Assembly (NCBI GenBank): GCA_022072205.1
Contig: JAJVID010000128.1
Location: 1 to 48,000 of the forward strand
Reading direction: 5' to 3'
Length of the DNA stretch: 48,000 nt
DNA from: Acidobacteriota bacterium
GTDB lineage: Bacteria; Acidobacteriota; Blastocatellia; RBC074
Below the pieces are notes generated by a model. That model had not been told where the DNA came from and made no database searches. It saw only the letters and a program-made list of their open reading frames with translations. Positions 1-8,988 of this stretch are shown one piece after another (the stretch's first letter is position 1; the number at the start of each line of letters is the position of its first letter). A program made the translations under genes and the position numbers.

Positions 1-948
1 ATGTTCGAGGACGCGTTGAACGTCGCGCCGACCGACGCCACCGTTCTGCTGCGCGGAGAGACGGGCACGGGCAAGGAGTTGCTCGCCTACGCGATTCATC
101 AACACAGCCTGCGCAATCGCGGCCCCTTCGTCATCGTCAATTGCGCGGCGCTTCCGCCGTCGTTGATCGAAAGCGAGTTGTTCGGCTACGAGAAGGGCGC
201 TTTCACCGACGCGCAACTGTCTAAGCCGGGGCGATTCGAACTGGCCGATGGAGGCACGATCTTTCTCGATGAGATTGGCGAGGTTCCGTTGGAGATTCAG
301 GGGCGATTTCTGCGCGTGTTGCAGACTGGCGTTTTCGAGCGGCTGGGCGGCACGAAGAGCGTTCGCGTCAAAGTCCGCATCATCGCCGCGACCAATCAAC
401 CGCTCGAACAACTGGTCAACGAAGGGAAATTTCGCGCCGATCTTTTTTACCGCCTCAACGTCTTTCCGATCATGCTGCCGCCGCTGAGGGAGCGGCCAGC
501 CGACATTCCACTGCTCACGAGACATTTCATTGACAAGTTCAACGCGCGGTTCAAACGGTCAATCACTTCGATCAGCCAGCAGTCGCTTGATGCGCTTGAA
601 CGGTACCAGTGGCCCGGAAATGTCCGGGAACTGGAACACCTGGTGGAGCGCGCCGTCCTGTCCACTAAAGGCGAGATTTTACAGATCGTCCCGCCCGCGC
701 CTCGCGTCGAACCTGCCATCAATAACAGACTGCCGGAGACTGTGACCGCCGCGCCAGAGAACAGCAGGATGCGGCTGGCATCGCTGACGGAAAATGAGCA
801 GGCCCATATTCAAATGGTCTTACGACATACCGGCGGTCGAATTTCCGGGCCGCAGGGGGCTGCAAAAATCCTCGGCGTTCCGCCTTCCACGCTTCGCAGC
901 CGGATAAAGAAGTTAGGGTTAATAATCCATCCGGACGATCCACAGTGA
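1..948 (+). CDS. Sigma-54-dependent transcriptional activator, Fis-type HTH (5' end probably outside window)
   Basis: Enhancer-binding protein that uses ATP hydrolysis to open sigma-54 promoters. Visible in order: Walker A GETGTGKE (residues 19-26), the sigma-54 contact loop as GAFTDA (66-71), Walker B with IFLDEIG (87-93), the arginine-finger region [12 protein letters not shown], the WPGNVREL motif, and a C-terminal Fis-type helix-turn-helix ending with [11 protein letters not shown]. The AAA+ domain begins almost at residue 1 and the frame is open to base 1, so the first ATG may be internal and an N-terminal sensory domain (GAF, PAS or receiver) is probably missing. The contact loop usually reads GAFTGA; here the fifth residue is Asp. 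The gene converges on the penicillin-binding protein gene and shares a terminator with it. The family is certain; the signal sensed is unknown. Confidence 0.93.
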   Translation: MFEDALNVAPTDATVLLRGETGTGKELLAYAIHQHSLRNRGPFVIVNCAALPPSLIESELFGYEKGAFTDAQLSKPGRFELADGGTIFLDEIGEVPLEIQGRFLRVLQTGVFERLGGTKSVRVKVRIIAATNQPLEQLVNEGKFRADLFYRLNVFPIMLPPLRERPADIPLLTRHFIDKFNARFKRSITSISQQSLDALERYQWPGNVRELEHLVERAVLSTKGEILQIVPPAPRVEPAINNRLPETVTAAPENSRMRLASLTENEQAHIQMVLRHTGGRISGPQGAAKILGVPPSTLRSRIKKLGLIIHPDDPQ

Positions 949-967
949 TCCACTGCTCAAATAAAAA

Positions 968-999
968 GGGCGAGTGCGGATAAATTTCCTCACTCGCCC
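968..999. terminator. Bidirectional intrinsic terminator
   Basis: A 9-bp perfect stem, GGGCGAGTG (968-976) with CACTCGCCC (991-999), encloses a 14-nt loop between two convergent genes. Read on the minus strand the stem is followed by TTTTTATTT, a good U-tract for ending the penicillin-binding protein transcript. On the plus strand the tail is weaker (CTCAATATTTT). Confidence 0.75.
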
Positions 1000-1026
1000 C
1001 TCAATATTTTCAGCCTTTGCGCAGCG

Positions 1027-2409
1027 CTAATGCTTCAGATGGCCCACTTCTTTTTCCATAGGAATTTCTGAGCCAGCGGCAGCCGCGGGCGCGGCTAAAC
1101 GGTCTCTGAAGAAACGCGGAGAGATTGCCGAATAGATTCTGCCTGCGATTTCGGCGGCGCGTTTGCCCGCCTCGGTTGACCCGGTCGTGATGACGGTCAC
1201 CACGAGTCTGGGGTTGTCAGCGCTCGAGAACGAAGTGAAAAGCCCCAGCCTGTCGCGGTTGCCAGTGCAGGTGCCGGTTTTGCCGGCGACCTGGCCGAGC
1301 GGATTATAAGCCAGCTTGGCGGTGCCGTAATTGACCGCGCCCATCATTCCAGCCAGCAACCTCATCCGGTCTTCGGGCGCCATCACGATCCGGCGCTTCA
1401 ACTCAGGCGTGAAGTTCTGGGCGTCCTCGGCGGTGCGCGGAACGCGCGGGGTGTAGAGGTTTCCGCCGTTGGCGACCGCGCTGGTGAAAGCCGCGAGTTG
1501 GATTGCGGTCACGCCAAACCCGTCGCCGTGACTGGACATATGGCCAGTCTCCTGTTCTCCCTGGTCGGGCAGGAATCCGTCGCTTTCACCGGTGTAGTTG
1601 ATTCCGGTCTTCGAGCCGAATCCGAAATCATGGGCGTATTGCATCACGCGGTCATAACCCAGCATTCTTCCCAAAACCTGAAAGACCGGATTGTTCGACC
1701 GCGCCAGCGCGTCAGTCAGGTTCATGCCCCAGCGCGTCGAAACCTGCACATCCTGGTTCGGGTCGAAAACGCCTTCGTGCAAGGCGGCCAGTCCGACGAT
1801 CATTTTGACAGTCGAACACGGCTTGACCGGAGAACCGAGCGCCATCTGTTGATTGACCACGCTGTAAACACGCCCGCTGGTCGGGTCCATCACGACCACC
1901 GTTCCCGAACGCCCTCGCAAAGCATTCAGAGCAGCGGCGCGAATTTCCGGATCCTCACCAGTGGCGTCGTCTTTAAGAATGTTGCCGGCCGCAATGTTTC
2001 GCAGCGCGGAATCACGGGCCTGGATAGCCCGCAATCTGGCCAGGTAACGCGCGCGTGCTCGGCGGCCCCTCGACGAGCGATTCGATGCTAGCGCGCGGCG
2101 TTCGGCGCGCGTTAATTTGCCGCGTTTGCGCAGCAAGGTTTGTTTTGAACTGACCTGCGATTCGCCAGCGCGGCTCCGAGAGGTTTTCCTGGAGACACGC
2201 CTGCCGGAACCGGTTTTTGAATTACCACGCTTTGCCACCTGAGACGAACCACTTCTCTTTTTGCCAGGGGAGGCTTTGGATGAAGTTTTCCCTGATGACG
2301 ATTTTTTGCGCTGCTTGGCGAGCGCGGCGCCGCCAACAGACACTCCCACGAAAATTGTGAGGATGATAAAGAACAAGGGCGTCATAAAGACGCGATGTTG
2401 CTTCCTCAT
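1027..2409 (-). CDS. Penicillin-binding protein, transpeptidase domain, with long basic N-terminal region
   Basis: Membrane-anchored DD-transpeptidase acting on peptidoglycan in the periplasm. The three catalytic motifs of penicillin-binding enzymes are present in order and spacing: STVK (199-202, acylated Ser199), SNN (238-240) and KTGT (377-380). A single N-terminal membrane segment (about 10-30) is followed by some 95 residues rich in Lys, Arg and Ser (about 32-125), then a short helical linker and the transpeptidase domain. There is no transglycosylase domain and no recognisable class B dimerisation domain, so it is a compact enzyme of 460 residues. The ATG start has an upstream AAAGGGA at suitable spacing. 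It is divergent from the c-di-AMP operon, so two cell-envelope loci share the 2410-2788 region. Specific role (elongation, division or repair) cannot be read from the sequence. Confidence 0.9.
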   Translation of the reverse strand: MRKQHRVFMTPLFFIILTIFVGVSVGGAALAKQRKKSSSGKTSSKASPGKKRSGSSQVAKRGNSKTGSGRRVSRKTSRSRAGESQVSSKQTLLRKRGKLTRAERRALASNRSSRGRRARARYLARLRAIQARDSALRNIAAGNILKDDATGEDPEIRAAALNALRGRSGTVVVMDPTSGRVYSVVNQQMALGSPVKPCSTVKMIVGLAALHEGVFDPNQDVQVSTRWGMNLTDALARSNNPVFQVLGRMLGYDRVMQYAHDFGFGSKTGINYTGESDGFLPDQGEQETGHMSSHGDGFGVTAIQLAAFTSAVANGGNLYTPRVPRTAEDAQNFTPELKRRIVMAPEDRMRLLAGMMGAVNYGTAKLAYNPLGQVAGKTGTCTGNRDRLGLFTSFSSADNPRLVVTVITTGSTEAGKRAAEIAGRIYSAISPRFFRDRLAAPAAAAGSEIPMEKEVGHLKH

Positions 2410-2788
2410 GTTTCAATCCCTTTCTTGGCCCTTTGTTTTACTGTCGTTGGTTTGGTCTTCGATATCGCCAACCCATTCTATGCGGGCGAATGGGGCAACT
2501 AGCGATGAATGCTTCGGAAGCGCTAGAGCCTGTCAAAAGACCTCCGTGAGTGAATGGCAAGCTTGAATTTAATTTTCGGCTTGCTATGCGCAATGCCGGG
2601 GGTTGACGCAGGCGGAGTCTAGCAAAACTCCCCGGCGGTCACAACCATAAGTTTGCGGCTTCAGAAAGCTTGCGGCGTTTTAACCTGGCGGAGACTTTCT
2701 TAACCGCTGGCTTAACTGTGGCGTCGCTATGTTATGCTTAGCTCTCTTTTCCACAAGGTTCATAACATTTTGACGCGAGGCTTTAGGC
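2410..2788. other. Divergent intergenic region between PBP gene and cdaA
   Basis: No convincing gene lies here. It must hold the promoters of both flanking genes. A possible weak sigma-70-type promoter for cdaA is TTAACT (2712-2717) with TATGCT (2733-2738), spacing 15, a poor match. A 7-bp hairpin GCCGGGG (2595-2601) with CCCCGGC (2630-2636) has a loop of 28 nt; I do not recognise it as a known riboswitch. Confidence 0.3.
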
Positions 2789-3718
2789 GTGCACGAGTTG
2801 TGGTCACATATTGTCTGGTTCTGGCAATTTGCCAGGTTGCGAGACGCCATTGACATCATCATCGTCGCCATCCTGATCTATGAACTGCTCAGGCTGGTGC
2901 ATGGGACTCGCGCTGTCCAAATGGCCGTCGGGCTTGGCCTGGTCGGATTTCTATATGAGCTTTCGAGTTTGCTGGGGCTGACTACGGTTCAATGGGTGTT
3001 GCGGAACGCCGTGCTCTATCTCGGCTTCGCCGTCATCGTTCTTTTTCAACATGAAATACGCGCCGCGCTGACGCATCTGGGCAACAACATACGTTTTCCC
3101 TTCACCAGCAAAAAACGAAGCAGCAATCCGTTCGGGCAGGAGTGGTATGACGAAGTAGTGCTGGCCGCCACGACGCTGGCTTCAGAAAAGACGGGCGCGT
3201 TGATGGTGTTCGAGCGCGATGTCGGATTGAAAACTTACATCGAAAGCGGCATCCGGCTCGACGCCAAAGTCAATTACGACCTGCTCGTGACCATCTTCAA
3301 CACTCACACGCCGCTGCACGACGGCGCGGTGATCATCAGTGATAACCGCGCCGCAGCGGCCTGCTGCTTTTTGCCTTTGACGCAAAACCCGCTGATTTCG
3401 CGCGAACTCGGCACGCGTCACCGCGCTGCAATCGGGGTCACCGAAGACAGCGACGCGTTCGCCGTAATCGTTTCGGAAGAAACCGGCGTGATTTCGTTCG
3501 CCAAAGAAGGAAGATTGAAGCGGAATCTGGATGGGCCGCAACTGCGCAGTCTGATTCAGCAGGCGATGGAACCCTGGCGGAGCGACGCCGAATCCGAACA
3601 GCTTGAAGCCGAAGAGCGCGAACGTGAACGCGAGATTGAGGCTCTGACCGGAGCGCGCAGGCGAGACGCGGCCAATTCGCCTCACGGAGAAAGCGTGAAG
3701 GAGAGAAGTTCCGCATGA
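2789..3718 (+). CDS. cdaA: Diadenylate cyclase CdaA (c-di-AMP synthase)
   Basis: Membrane-bound enzyme that condenses two ATP into cyclic di-AMP, a second messenger controlling turgor, potassium transport and cell-wall synthesis. The N-terminal 90 residues hold three membrane helices (about 21-37, 42-62, 66-86) and the remainder is a DAC domain with both catalytic signatures: DGA (178-180, in HDGAVII) and the RHR motif (210-212, in GTRHRAA). An acidic/basic charged tail follows residue 260. The length of 309 residues is slightly above the usual size of about 275. The start is GTG, chosen because it precedes the first hydrophobic helix directly. The stop codon overlaps the cdaR start by 4 nt (ATGA), so the two are translationally coupled, and glmM follows: the same order as in Firmicutes. 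Confidence 0.95.
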   Translation: MHELWSHIVWFWQFARLRDAIDIIIVAILIYELLRLVHGTRAVQMAVGLGLVGFLYELSSLLGLTTVQWVLRNAVLYLGFAVIVLFQHEIRAALTHLGNNIRFPFTSKKRSSNPFGQEWYDEVVLAATTLASEKTGALMVFERDVGLKTYIESGIRLDAKVNYDLLVTIFNTHTPLHDGAVIISDNRAAAACCFLPLTQNPLISRELGTRHRAAIGVTEDSDAFAVIVSEETGVISFAKEGRLKRNLDGPQLRSLIQQAMEPWRSDAESEQLEAEEREREREIEALTGARRRDAANSPHGESVKERSSA

Positions 3719-4665
3719 ACAAGCGAGCGCCTTCACGACTTTTTCATAAATTGCGCCACACGCGCATCGAGAACAAAGGATTGAAATTGCTCTCGCTGTT
3801 GCTGGCTATTCTGCTGTTTGCGGTCTCCCGTCAACCGGTCACCGATTTGCGGATGGTCGGTGTGCCAATCGAATATCGTGACTTGAATCCGGGCGTGGAA
3901 ATCGCAGGCGATGTCGAACAGACGGTGAGCGTGCGGCTGCGCGGCCCGCGTGACATAGTCCGATCCCTGACTCCGAACCAGTTGCTGATTGTCGCCGATT
4001 TGAGCAATAAAGAGCCGGGCGAAAGGGTGGTTCAACTCAGAGCGGATGAAACCTCTCTGCCAGTCAGCATACAGATTCTGCGGATCGAACCGCCAAGCAT
4101 CAGGATCAAACTCGAACCGACTGTAAGGAAGCGCGTCAAGATCGAGGCTCGGTTTTCAGGGCAGGTTGAAGGTGGCTATAAAATTTCCCAGGTCAGGCTC
4201 GCGCCTGATGAGGTCGAAATCGAAGGCCCTCAATCGCTGGTTGATAAAGTTGATCACGTCGTGACAGAAACTGTGAACCTGCACGGGCACAAAGCGGATT
4301 TTCAAAGGCCAGTCGAGATCGAAATCCCGCAAAATTCATTGCGAATAAAAACCCCAGGCCCGATCAATCTTTCGGTTGAAATCGCTGAGCAGAGCGCGAC
4401 GCGGCGCTTCGCCAACGTCCCTGTACACTGGCTCGACAAAAACACGAACGGGCGTCTTTTGACGAAATCTGTTGATGTCGAAGTTTTCGGGCCGAAATCG
4501 GCGGTCGAAGCCTTGCGCGCTGATGATCTGCGCGTCGAAATAAATACAACCGGCTTGCCGCCTGGCGTCAGCAGTGTTACTCCCCAGGTCCACTTACCCA
4601 CAAAGTCGGAAAAAAATATTGAAATCAAAAACGTCATTCCGAGAGAGGTGAAGGTGAAAAGATAG
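3715..4665 (+). CDS. cdaR: YbbR-domain protein CdaR, regulator of CdaA
   Basis: In Firmicutes CdaR is a single-pass membrane protein with extracytoplasmic YbbR repeats that binds and modulates CdaA. This 316-residue protein has one N-terminal membrane segment (about 23-40, after the basic stretch RHTRIENKG) and then several beta-rich repeats with the YbbR pattern: a valine-rich strand, the turn xGPRD or GPxS (such as RLRGPRDIVRSL, EIEGPQSLVDKV and EVFGPKSAVEAL), then an alternating strand. At least three such GP-containing repeats are visible. The 4-nt overlap with cdaA and the following glmM support the call strongly. Direction of its effect on CdaA in this phylum is not known to me. Confidence 0.9.
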   Translation: MNKRAPSRLFHKLRHTRIENKGLKLLSLLLAILLFAVSRQPVTDLRMVGVPIEYRDLNPGVEIAGDVEQTVSVRLRGPRDIVRSLTPNQLLIVADLSNKEPGERVVQLRADETSLPVSIQILRIEPPSIRIKLEPTVRKRVKIEARFSGQVEGGYKISQVRLAPDEVEIEGPQSLVDKVDHVVTETVNLHGHKADFQRPVEIEIPQNSLRIKTPGPINLSVEIAEQSATRRFANVPVHWLDKNTNGRLLTKSVDVEVFGPKSAVEALRADDLRVEINTTGLPPGVSSVTPQVHLPTKSEKNIEIKNVIPREVKVKR

Positions 4666-4734
4666 GGCCAGACGCGCTATTTCCTCCCCGCACTTCGACG
4701 CCACACTCGGCATTCAATCAGGGTTATAAAAATT

Positions 4735-6078
4735 ATGGGTGATTTTTTTGGCACAGATGGTATTCGAGGTGTAGCCGGCCAGCATCCGCTCAATCAACCT
4801 ACAATCGAGCGGATCGGCTATTCATTGGCGGTTGAATTGACCAGACGACTGAACCGCGCTCCGCAGATCGTCATCGGACGCGACACACGCGAATCTGGCG
4901 AATGGATCGAAGCGGCTCTACTGCGCGGCATCTCGGCGGCGCAAACCACTGCGCAATCCGCCGGTGTGATCACGACGCCGGGCGTGGCTTATTTAACGCG
5001 CGCGCTCAACGCGGATGCGGGCGTGGTCATTTCAGCCTCGCACAATTCATACGAAGACAACGGCATCAAGGTCTTTTCCGCATCCGGGCGGAAACTCGAC
5101 GACGCGGCGGAACAAGCCATCGAGCAATATCTGAAATCGGGAGCCTTGAATCCTCCGCCTGCCGCTGACGTTACAATCGAAACAGACACGAACCTCAAAG
5201 AAAAATATCTTGCGTTTTTGCGTGATGAGATCGGCGCGGAGTTGAAATTGGAAAATCTGAGGATCGCGATTGATTGCGCCAACGGCGCGTCTTACGAGAT
5301 TGCGCCGAAATTGTTTTCCACGCTCGGAGCTGATCTCGTTGTGGTCAACGCCGGCCCAAACGGGAGAAACATCAATTTGGATTGCGGCTCTCTGCATCCC
5401 GAAAAGTTGCAGCAGGCCGTGATCGAGGAGAAAGCCGATCTGGGGCTGGCTTTCGACGGCGACGCCGACCGCCTGTTGATGGTTGATGAACGCGGCAATC
5501 TGGTGGACGGCGACCAGATACTGTTCATCATGGCCGATTATCTGGCATCGCGCGGAGGACTGACTGGCGGCAGAGTCGTTGCGACGGTAATGAGCAACCT
5601 GGGCCTGGAACTGGCTTTGGCTGAGCGCGGCATCGCGCTGACGCGAACTGCTGTAGGCGACAAGTACGTGCTGGATGAGTTGCTGAAAGGCGGCGGCAGT
5701 TTGGGCGGCGAGCAATCCGGACACATCATCTTCCCTGAGATCAGTCTGGCGGGCGATGGAATGATCACGGCCATCGAAGTTCTGCGCGCAGTCACTGAGC
5801 GAAACTGCGCCCTCGGCGATCTGGCGAGCGGCTATACGCGCTACCCGCAAGTGACGATCAACGTGCGCGTCTCGCGCAAACCGCCTTTCGACACCGTGCC
5901 GCCAATCCGGGAAGCGATCAGCGCGATTGAAAAAAGGATGAATGGCAAAGGCCGCTTGCTCGTGCGTTATTCAGGCACTGAAAATCTGGCGCGGGTGATG
6001 ATCGAAGGACAGGACGAAGCCATAATCCGCAATCAGGCCGAATCAATCGCTGAGGTCATCAAAGCGCAGATCGGATAA
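4735..6078 (+). CDS. glmM: Phosphoglucosamine mutase
   Basis: Converts glucosamine-6-phosphate to glucosamine-1-phosphate, the step before UDP-GlcNAc in peptidoglycan and lipopolysaccharide synthesis. All alpha-D-phosphohexomutase signatures are present: FGTDGIRG (5-12), the phosphoserine loop ISASHN with Ser102, the metal loop DGDADR (241-246), the sugar-specificity loop GEQSGH (325-330, the GlmM type) and the phosphate-binding loop RYSGTEN (411-417). The length of 447 is normal. It lies 69 nt behind cdaR and completes the conserved cdaA-cdaR-glmM operon. In other bacteria CdaA and GlmM interact physically and GlmM inhibits CdaA; the conserved order suggests the same here, as an inference. 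Confidence 0.97.
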   Translation: MGDFFGTDGIRGVAGQHPLNQPTIERIGYSLAVELTRRLNRAPQIVIGRDTRESGEWIEAALLRGISAAQTTAQSAGVITTPGVAYLTRALNADAGVVISASHNSYEDNGIKVFSASGRKLDDAAEQAIEQYLKSGALNPPPAADVTIETDTNLKEKYLAFLRDEIGAELKLENLRIAIDCANGASYEIAPKLFSTLGADLVVVNAGPNGRNINLDCGSLHPEKLQQAVIEEKADLGLAFDGDADRLLMVDERGNLVDGDQILFIMADYLASRGGLTGGRVVATVMSNLGLELALAERGIALTRTAVGDKYVLDELLKGGGSLGGEQSGHIIFPEISLAGDGMITAIEVLRAVTERNCALGDLASGYTRYPQVTINVRVSRKPPFDTVPPIREAISAIEKRMNGKGRLLVRYSGTENLARVMIEGQDEAIIRNQAESIAEVIKAQIG

Positions 6079-6719
6079 ATCAGGCGTCGAGGTCATACGC
6101 AGTGTCGTGCTGGCGCGGCGCATAAGAATGCGCTTGAAGAAATGTCGTCTGCCTATCATTCGCGTTGTCGTAACCGTATTTCGTCTAAGCCTCAGCGGCG
6201 CCTGATCGTGTTCGTAAAGATAAGTGAAGCTGGGCAATCCGGCGATAAAGCGAGCCGCCCCACAGAATCGCGGGCACAGATTGACCCCTTTGTAGTGAAT
6301 TCCCACCAACCGGTTAGCCTTGATGAAAGCAGATCAGCAAAAACACGCCGACCAGCGCAAGATTGAACAGGGTTAGGAAAATGACCAGGGAACGTTCATC
6401 CCGCTTGAGTTGTTCTTTGCTGATAACCGACATTTCGCACCTCTCAATATTTCCGATGGATAGATATCATCCGCGCAGCGATCAATGGATACAGCGCCCG
6501 TGTGCAATGGTCGTGCCTCCATTAAGACAGTTCGCGGCCTGCGCTGGACGAGAAATATCCTTCAGTCCTTACCAGTGAAAACATCAGTAAGAAGAACAGC
6601 TTGCGAAAAAACCGAGGTAAAGTCGTGTCCTGAAGATAGTGAGAGATTAGGAGGTTTGGAAGAAAGCCACACCCAAAATCAACGATATGGCTCATTGAAT
6701 CGCACGATATGGTGAGGGT
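6079..6719. other. Long intergenic stretch with one tiny gene
   Basis: Between glmM and the VWA protein gene the only convincing coding element is the 39-codon minus-strand gene at 6314-6433. The remaining open frames lack ribosome-binding sites and have erratic composition. The part next to glmM (about 6079-6180), read on the minus strand, resembles the low-complexity remnants often scattered in such genomes, but I cannot show this without a genome comparison. No terminator with a clear U-tract was found behind glmM. Confidence 0.35.
6314..6433 (-). CDS. Small single-pass membrane protein (39 aa), unknown function
   Basis: A 39-residue protein starting with MSVISKEQLKRDERSLVIF. It has a charged N-terminal segment (6-15) followed by one strongly hydrophobic helix (about 17-35) and a short polar tail, FHQG. 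An ATG start is preceded by GAGAGGT at about 6 nt, a fair ribosome-binding site. Charge before the helix suggests an N-in orientation. It stands alone in the gap between glmM and the VWA gene. Support is the ribosome-binding site, the clean membrane-protein pattern and the lack of any other explanation; I do not recognise a family. Confidence 0.5.
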   Translation of the reverse strand: MSVISKEQLKRDERSLVIFLTLFNLALVGVFLLICFHQG

Positions 6720-7829
6720 TCAATCCAACGGCGCGCGATAACCGGGCCTGGTTCTGGCGCCAAAGCCGGAGCGATTAACCACCACGCGCAAAGCTCGCCA
6801 TTTGCCGTCGTGCTTCTCATTCGTCGGGTAGTAGGCAATCGAATACTGCGTGCGCAATTCCGCCGCAATCTGCGAATAAGCGGGTTCGAGTTGTCCCGTA
6901 TCTTTAACCGGATAGACCCTGCCTCCGGTCTTGTTAGCCATCTCGCGCAGTTCGCGGCGGGCCGATTCATAAAGCCGCCGGTTGATCTGCATCCGCTCCG
7001 TCCGCGAGAGCAGGCAATGAGGTTGATGCTCGCTTAGAACCGCGTCCGTCCCGTACTCAGCGATGTATTTCTTCAATTGCTTGCGCGAAAATTCAAAGTG
7101 GTTGTCATTGCTGCAATCGCGCGCCATTCCGGCCTGCGTGAATTCTTCGGTATCAAGCTCCAGGAAATAAGTCAGAATGTTCGACTGTTCGAGCGCCGGC
7201 AGAATCTGATCGAAGGTCGTATAACCGAAGGAATCAACTCCGTCCGTGAGCGCCACGATTGCTTTGCGGCCCTCGACCTTCTTGAAGACTTCATCAATCG
7301 TCAATTTCAGCGAATCGTAAAACGAAGTGCCGGAACCGGCGTCTAACAACTGCAAGGCCTCCTCGATCTTCGCGCGGTCGGAAGTCAGGTCTTCCAGCAT
7401 CTCCACCTGCTTGTTGAATTGAATAACGGCGATGCGATCCTGTGGGCGAAGCTCGTCCAGAAACCGGCGCGCGGCGCGGCGCATCAGCCCGACTTCATCG
7501 CGCGTGCTGCCTGACGTGTCGAGCAGCAGGACTAAATTGAACGGCACGTCGGTAGCCGAAAAGTTGCTGATCTTCTGGCGGACGCCGTCTTCATAAACGG
7601 CGAAATCCGAAGCCTTCAACAAAGCCGAACTGCGATTGCCGTCGCGGTCGGTCACGATCACGTCAACCGAAACCAGATCGGTGTCGAGCCGGATCGTTCC
7701 CATCTCGTCCTTTTTATCCTGCTTGCCTTTATCCTGCTTGTCCTGGGCGACGCCGCGTTGCGCGCAAATTATCAGCGCGGCGATGACCAGCAATAGATTG
7801 ATGAGACGGCAGCGTCTAAAAAACGGCAT
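6720..7829 (-). CDS. Secreted VWA-domain protein (acidobacterial VWFA-related, TIGR03436-like)
   Basis: Exported protein with a von Willebrand factor A domain, expected to bind a protein partner through a divalent metal. A signal peptide (about 1-28, ending GVAQ) is followed by a Lys/Asp/Gln-rich linker, then a strand-rich module containing [18 protein letters not shown] and the segment [13 protein letters not shown] that is characteristic of the acidobacterial family. The metal site is complete: DTSGS (104-108), the Thr in GSGTSF (169) and ALTDGVDS with Asp196. The start at 7829 is chosen because it gives a proper signal peptide and is preceded by GAGGAAAAG; an upstream in-frame extension to 7958 has no such support. 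The C-terminal segment [17 protein letters not shown] is also typical of the family. Function unknown. Confidence 0.88.
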   Translation of the reverse strand: MPFFRRCRLINLLLVIAALIICAQRGVAQDKQDKGKQDKKDEMGTIRLDTDLVSVDVIVTDRDGNRSSALLKASDFAVYEDGVRQKISNFSATDVPFNLVLLLDTSGSTRDEVGLMRRAARRFLDELRPQDRIAVIQFNKQVEMLEDLTSDRAKIEEALQLLDAGSGTSFYDSLKLTIDEVFKKVEGRKAIVALTDGVDSFGYTTFDQILPALEQSNILTYFLELDTEEFTQAGMARDCSNDNHFEFSRKQLKKYIAEYGTDAVLSEHQPHCLLSRTERMQINRRLYESARRELREMANKTGGRVYPVKDTGQLEPAYSQIAAELRTQYSIAYYPTNEKHDGKWRALRVVVNRSGFGARTRPGYRAPLD

Positions 7830-7902
7830 AGGCTTTTCCTCGCAGCGGAATCGTAGGCGGTGAGTATAACGCAAGACCTGTGGAAGGGTTCGATTTTGTC
7901 CC

Positions 7903-8886
7903 TCAAACGTAACCGTTCTCTTCAAACCAGCGAACGGCCTTCTCCAAAGCTGTCTCAACAGGAGTTTGGGGCAGCCCCAGTTCGCGCACGGCTTTGGATG
8001 AATCGTAATACATCGCTTTTCTCGACATCTGCACCGAGTAAAAGGAAACCTGCGGCGTCTTGCCCAAACGGGCGAGTATCATCTCATCAACAAAAGCCAC
8101 GGCGAGTGGGATGAAATGCGGGATGGCGATTCGCGGGGCGCGCTTGCCCGTAATCGCCGCCAGCGCCTCAAGCATATCTTTCAACGAAAGATTGCGATTG
8201 CCCAGGATGTATCGCTCGCCGGTTCGTCCCTTCCGCCAGGCCAGAATGTGCCCGCGCGCGACATCCTCGACATCAATCAGATTGAGTCCTGTCCGAACGT
8301 ACGCAGGCATTCGATCCTGCAAAAAACGCAGGACGATTTCGCCGGTTGGAGTGGGTTTAACGTCGTGCGCGCCGATAGGCGTTGACGGATTGACGATCAC
8401 CACATCCAACCCTTCGCGCGCCGCCTGAAACGCGGCTTGTTCAGCCAGATATTTCGATTTCTTGTAATCGCTGACAAGCTCTTCGAGCGTGGTCTGTGTC
8501 TGTTCATTGCCCAGCGCGCCAGGCGGAGGGACGCCAATCGCGGCTACGGAGCTGGTGTGAACGAAACGTTTGACTCCAACGGCTCGCGCAGCGGCCAGCA
8601 GATTCTTCGTCCCGTCAACGTTGGCGCGGTAAATCGAGGCGCGATCTTTGACCCACAGAGAATAATGGGCCGCGACGTGAAAGATCACATCGCAGCCCGC
8701 TATCTGCTCGGTGAGTTTCCGCTGGTTATCAAGATCGCCTTCAGCCAGTTCGATGGGCAATCCGGCGATATTTCTCCGGTCGCTTCCCGGACGAACCAGC
8801 GCTCTGACCTGATGTCCATCGTCAAGCAGCGCGCGCGCCAGATTGCCCCCGACAAATCCGGTAGCGCCTGTGATGAATGCCTTCAT
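7903..8886 (-). CDS. hpnA: Hopanoid-associated sugar epimerase HpnA (NAD-dependent epimerase/dehydratase)
   Basis: Extended short-chain dehydrogenase/reductase. The NAD-binding motif TGATGFVGG (6-14) opens the Rossmann fold and the catalytic Tyr/Lys pair is in YKKSK (Tyr141, Lys145) with Ser112/Ser113 before it. The stretches [38 protein letters not shown] and [11 protein letters not shown] match what I know of the hopanoid-associated epimerase family (TIGR03466). Length 327 fits. Its exact reaction in hopanoid side-chain or precursor metabolism is not settled in the literature I know. It is the last gene of a minus-strand block fni - hpnG-like - yjbQ - hpnA. The gap to yjbQ is filled by an inverted repeat whose end lies 4 nt from the ATG, and no ribosome-binding site is visible. 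Confidence 0.82.
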   Translation of the reverse strand: MKAFITGATGFVGGNLARALLDDGHQVRALVRPGSDRRNIAGLPIELAEGDLDNQRKLTEQIAGCDVIFHVAAHYSLWVKDRASIYRANVDGTKNLLAAARAVGVKRFVHTSSVAAIGVPPPGALGNEQTQTTLEELVSDYKKSKYLAEQAAFQAAREGLDVVIVNPSTPIGAHDVKPTPTGEIVLRFLQDRMPAYVRTGLNLIDVEDVARGHILAWRKGRTGERYILGNRNLSLKDMLEALAAITGKRAPRIAIPHFIPLAVAFVDEMILARLGKTPQVSFYSVQMSRKAMYYDSSKAVRELGLPQTPVETALEKAVRWFEENGYV

Positions 8887-8890
8887 AGAA

Positions 8891-8983
8891 CGGGAGTGGG
8901 AGTAGGGAGTAGGGAGTGGGAAATGGGAGCAAGGAAGTCACTCTTCCTATCCCCCACTCCCCACTTCCTACTCCCCACTCCCG
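8891..8983. repeat. Purine-rich imperfect inverted repeat filling the yjbQ-hpnA gap
   Basis: The left arm (8891-8936) is built from repeated GGGAGTAG / GGGAGTGGG units and the right arm (8944-8983) is its imperfect complement, with a loop of only a few bases. The outer 10 bp (CGGGAGTGGG with CCCACTCCCG, allowing one inserted G) pair well. On RNA this would form a long hairpin between two co-directional genes. It resembles in design, but not in unit sequence, the repeats at 29294-29430 and 34895-34992. Confidence 0.7.
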
Positions 8984-8988
8984 TCTCT

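Noticed and set aside
2595..2636. A ydaO-type c-di-AMP riboswitch upstream of cdaA
   Set aside because: Only one simple stem is visible; the multi-stem pseudo-symmetric fold of that class could not be found.
6485..6715. A 76-codon plus-strand frame
   Set aside because: No ribosome-binding site and erratic composition, ending at the VWA gene stop.
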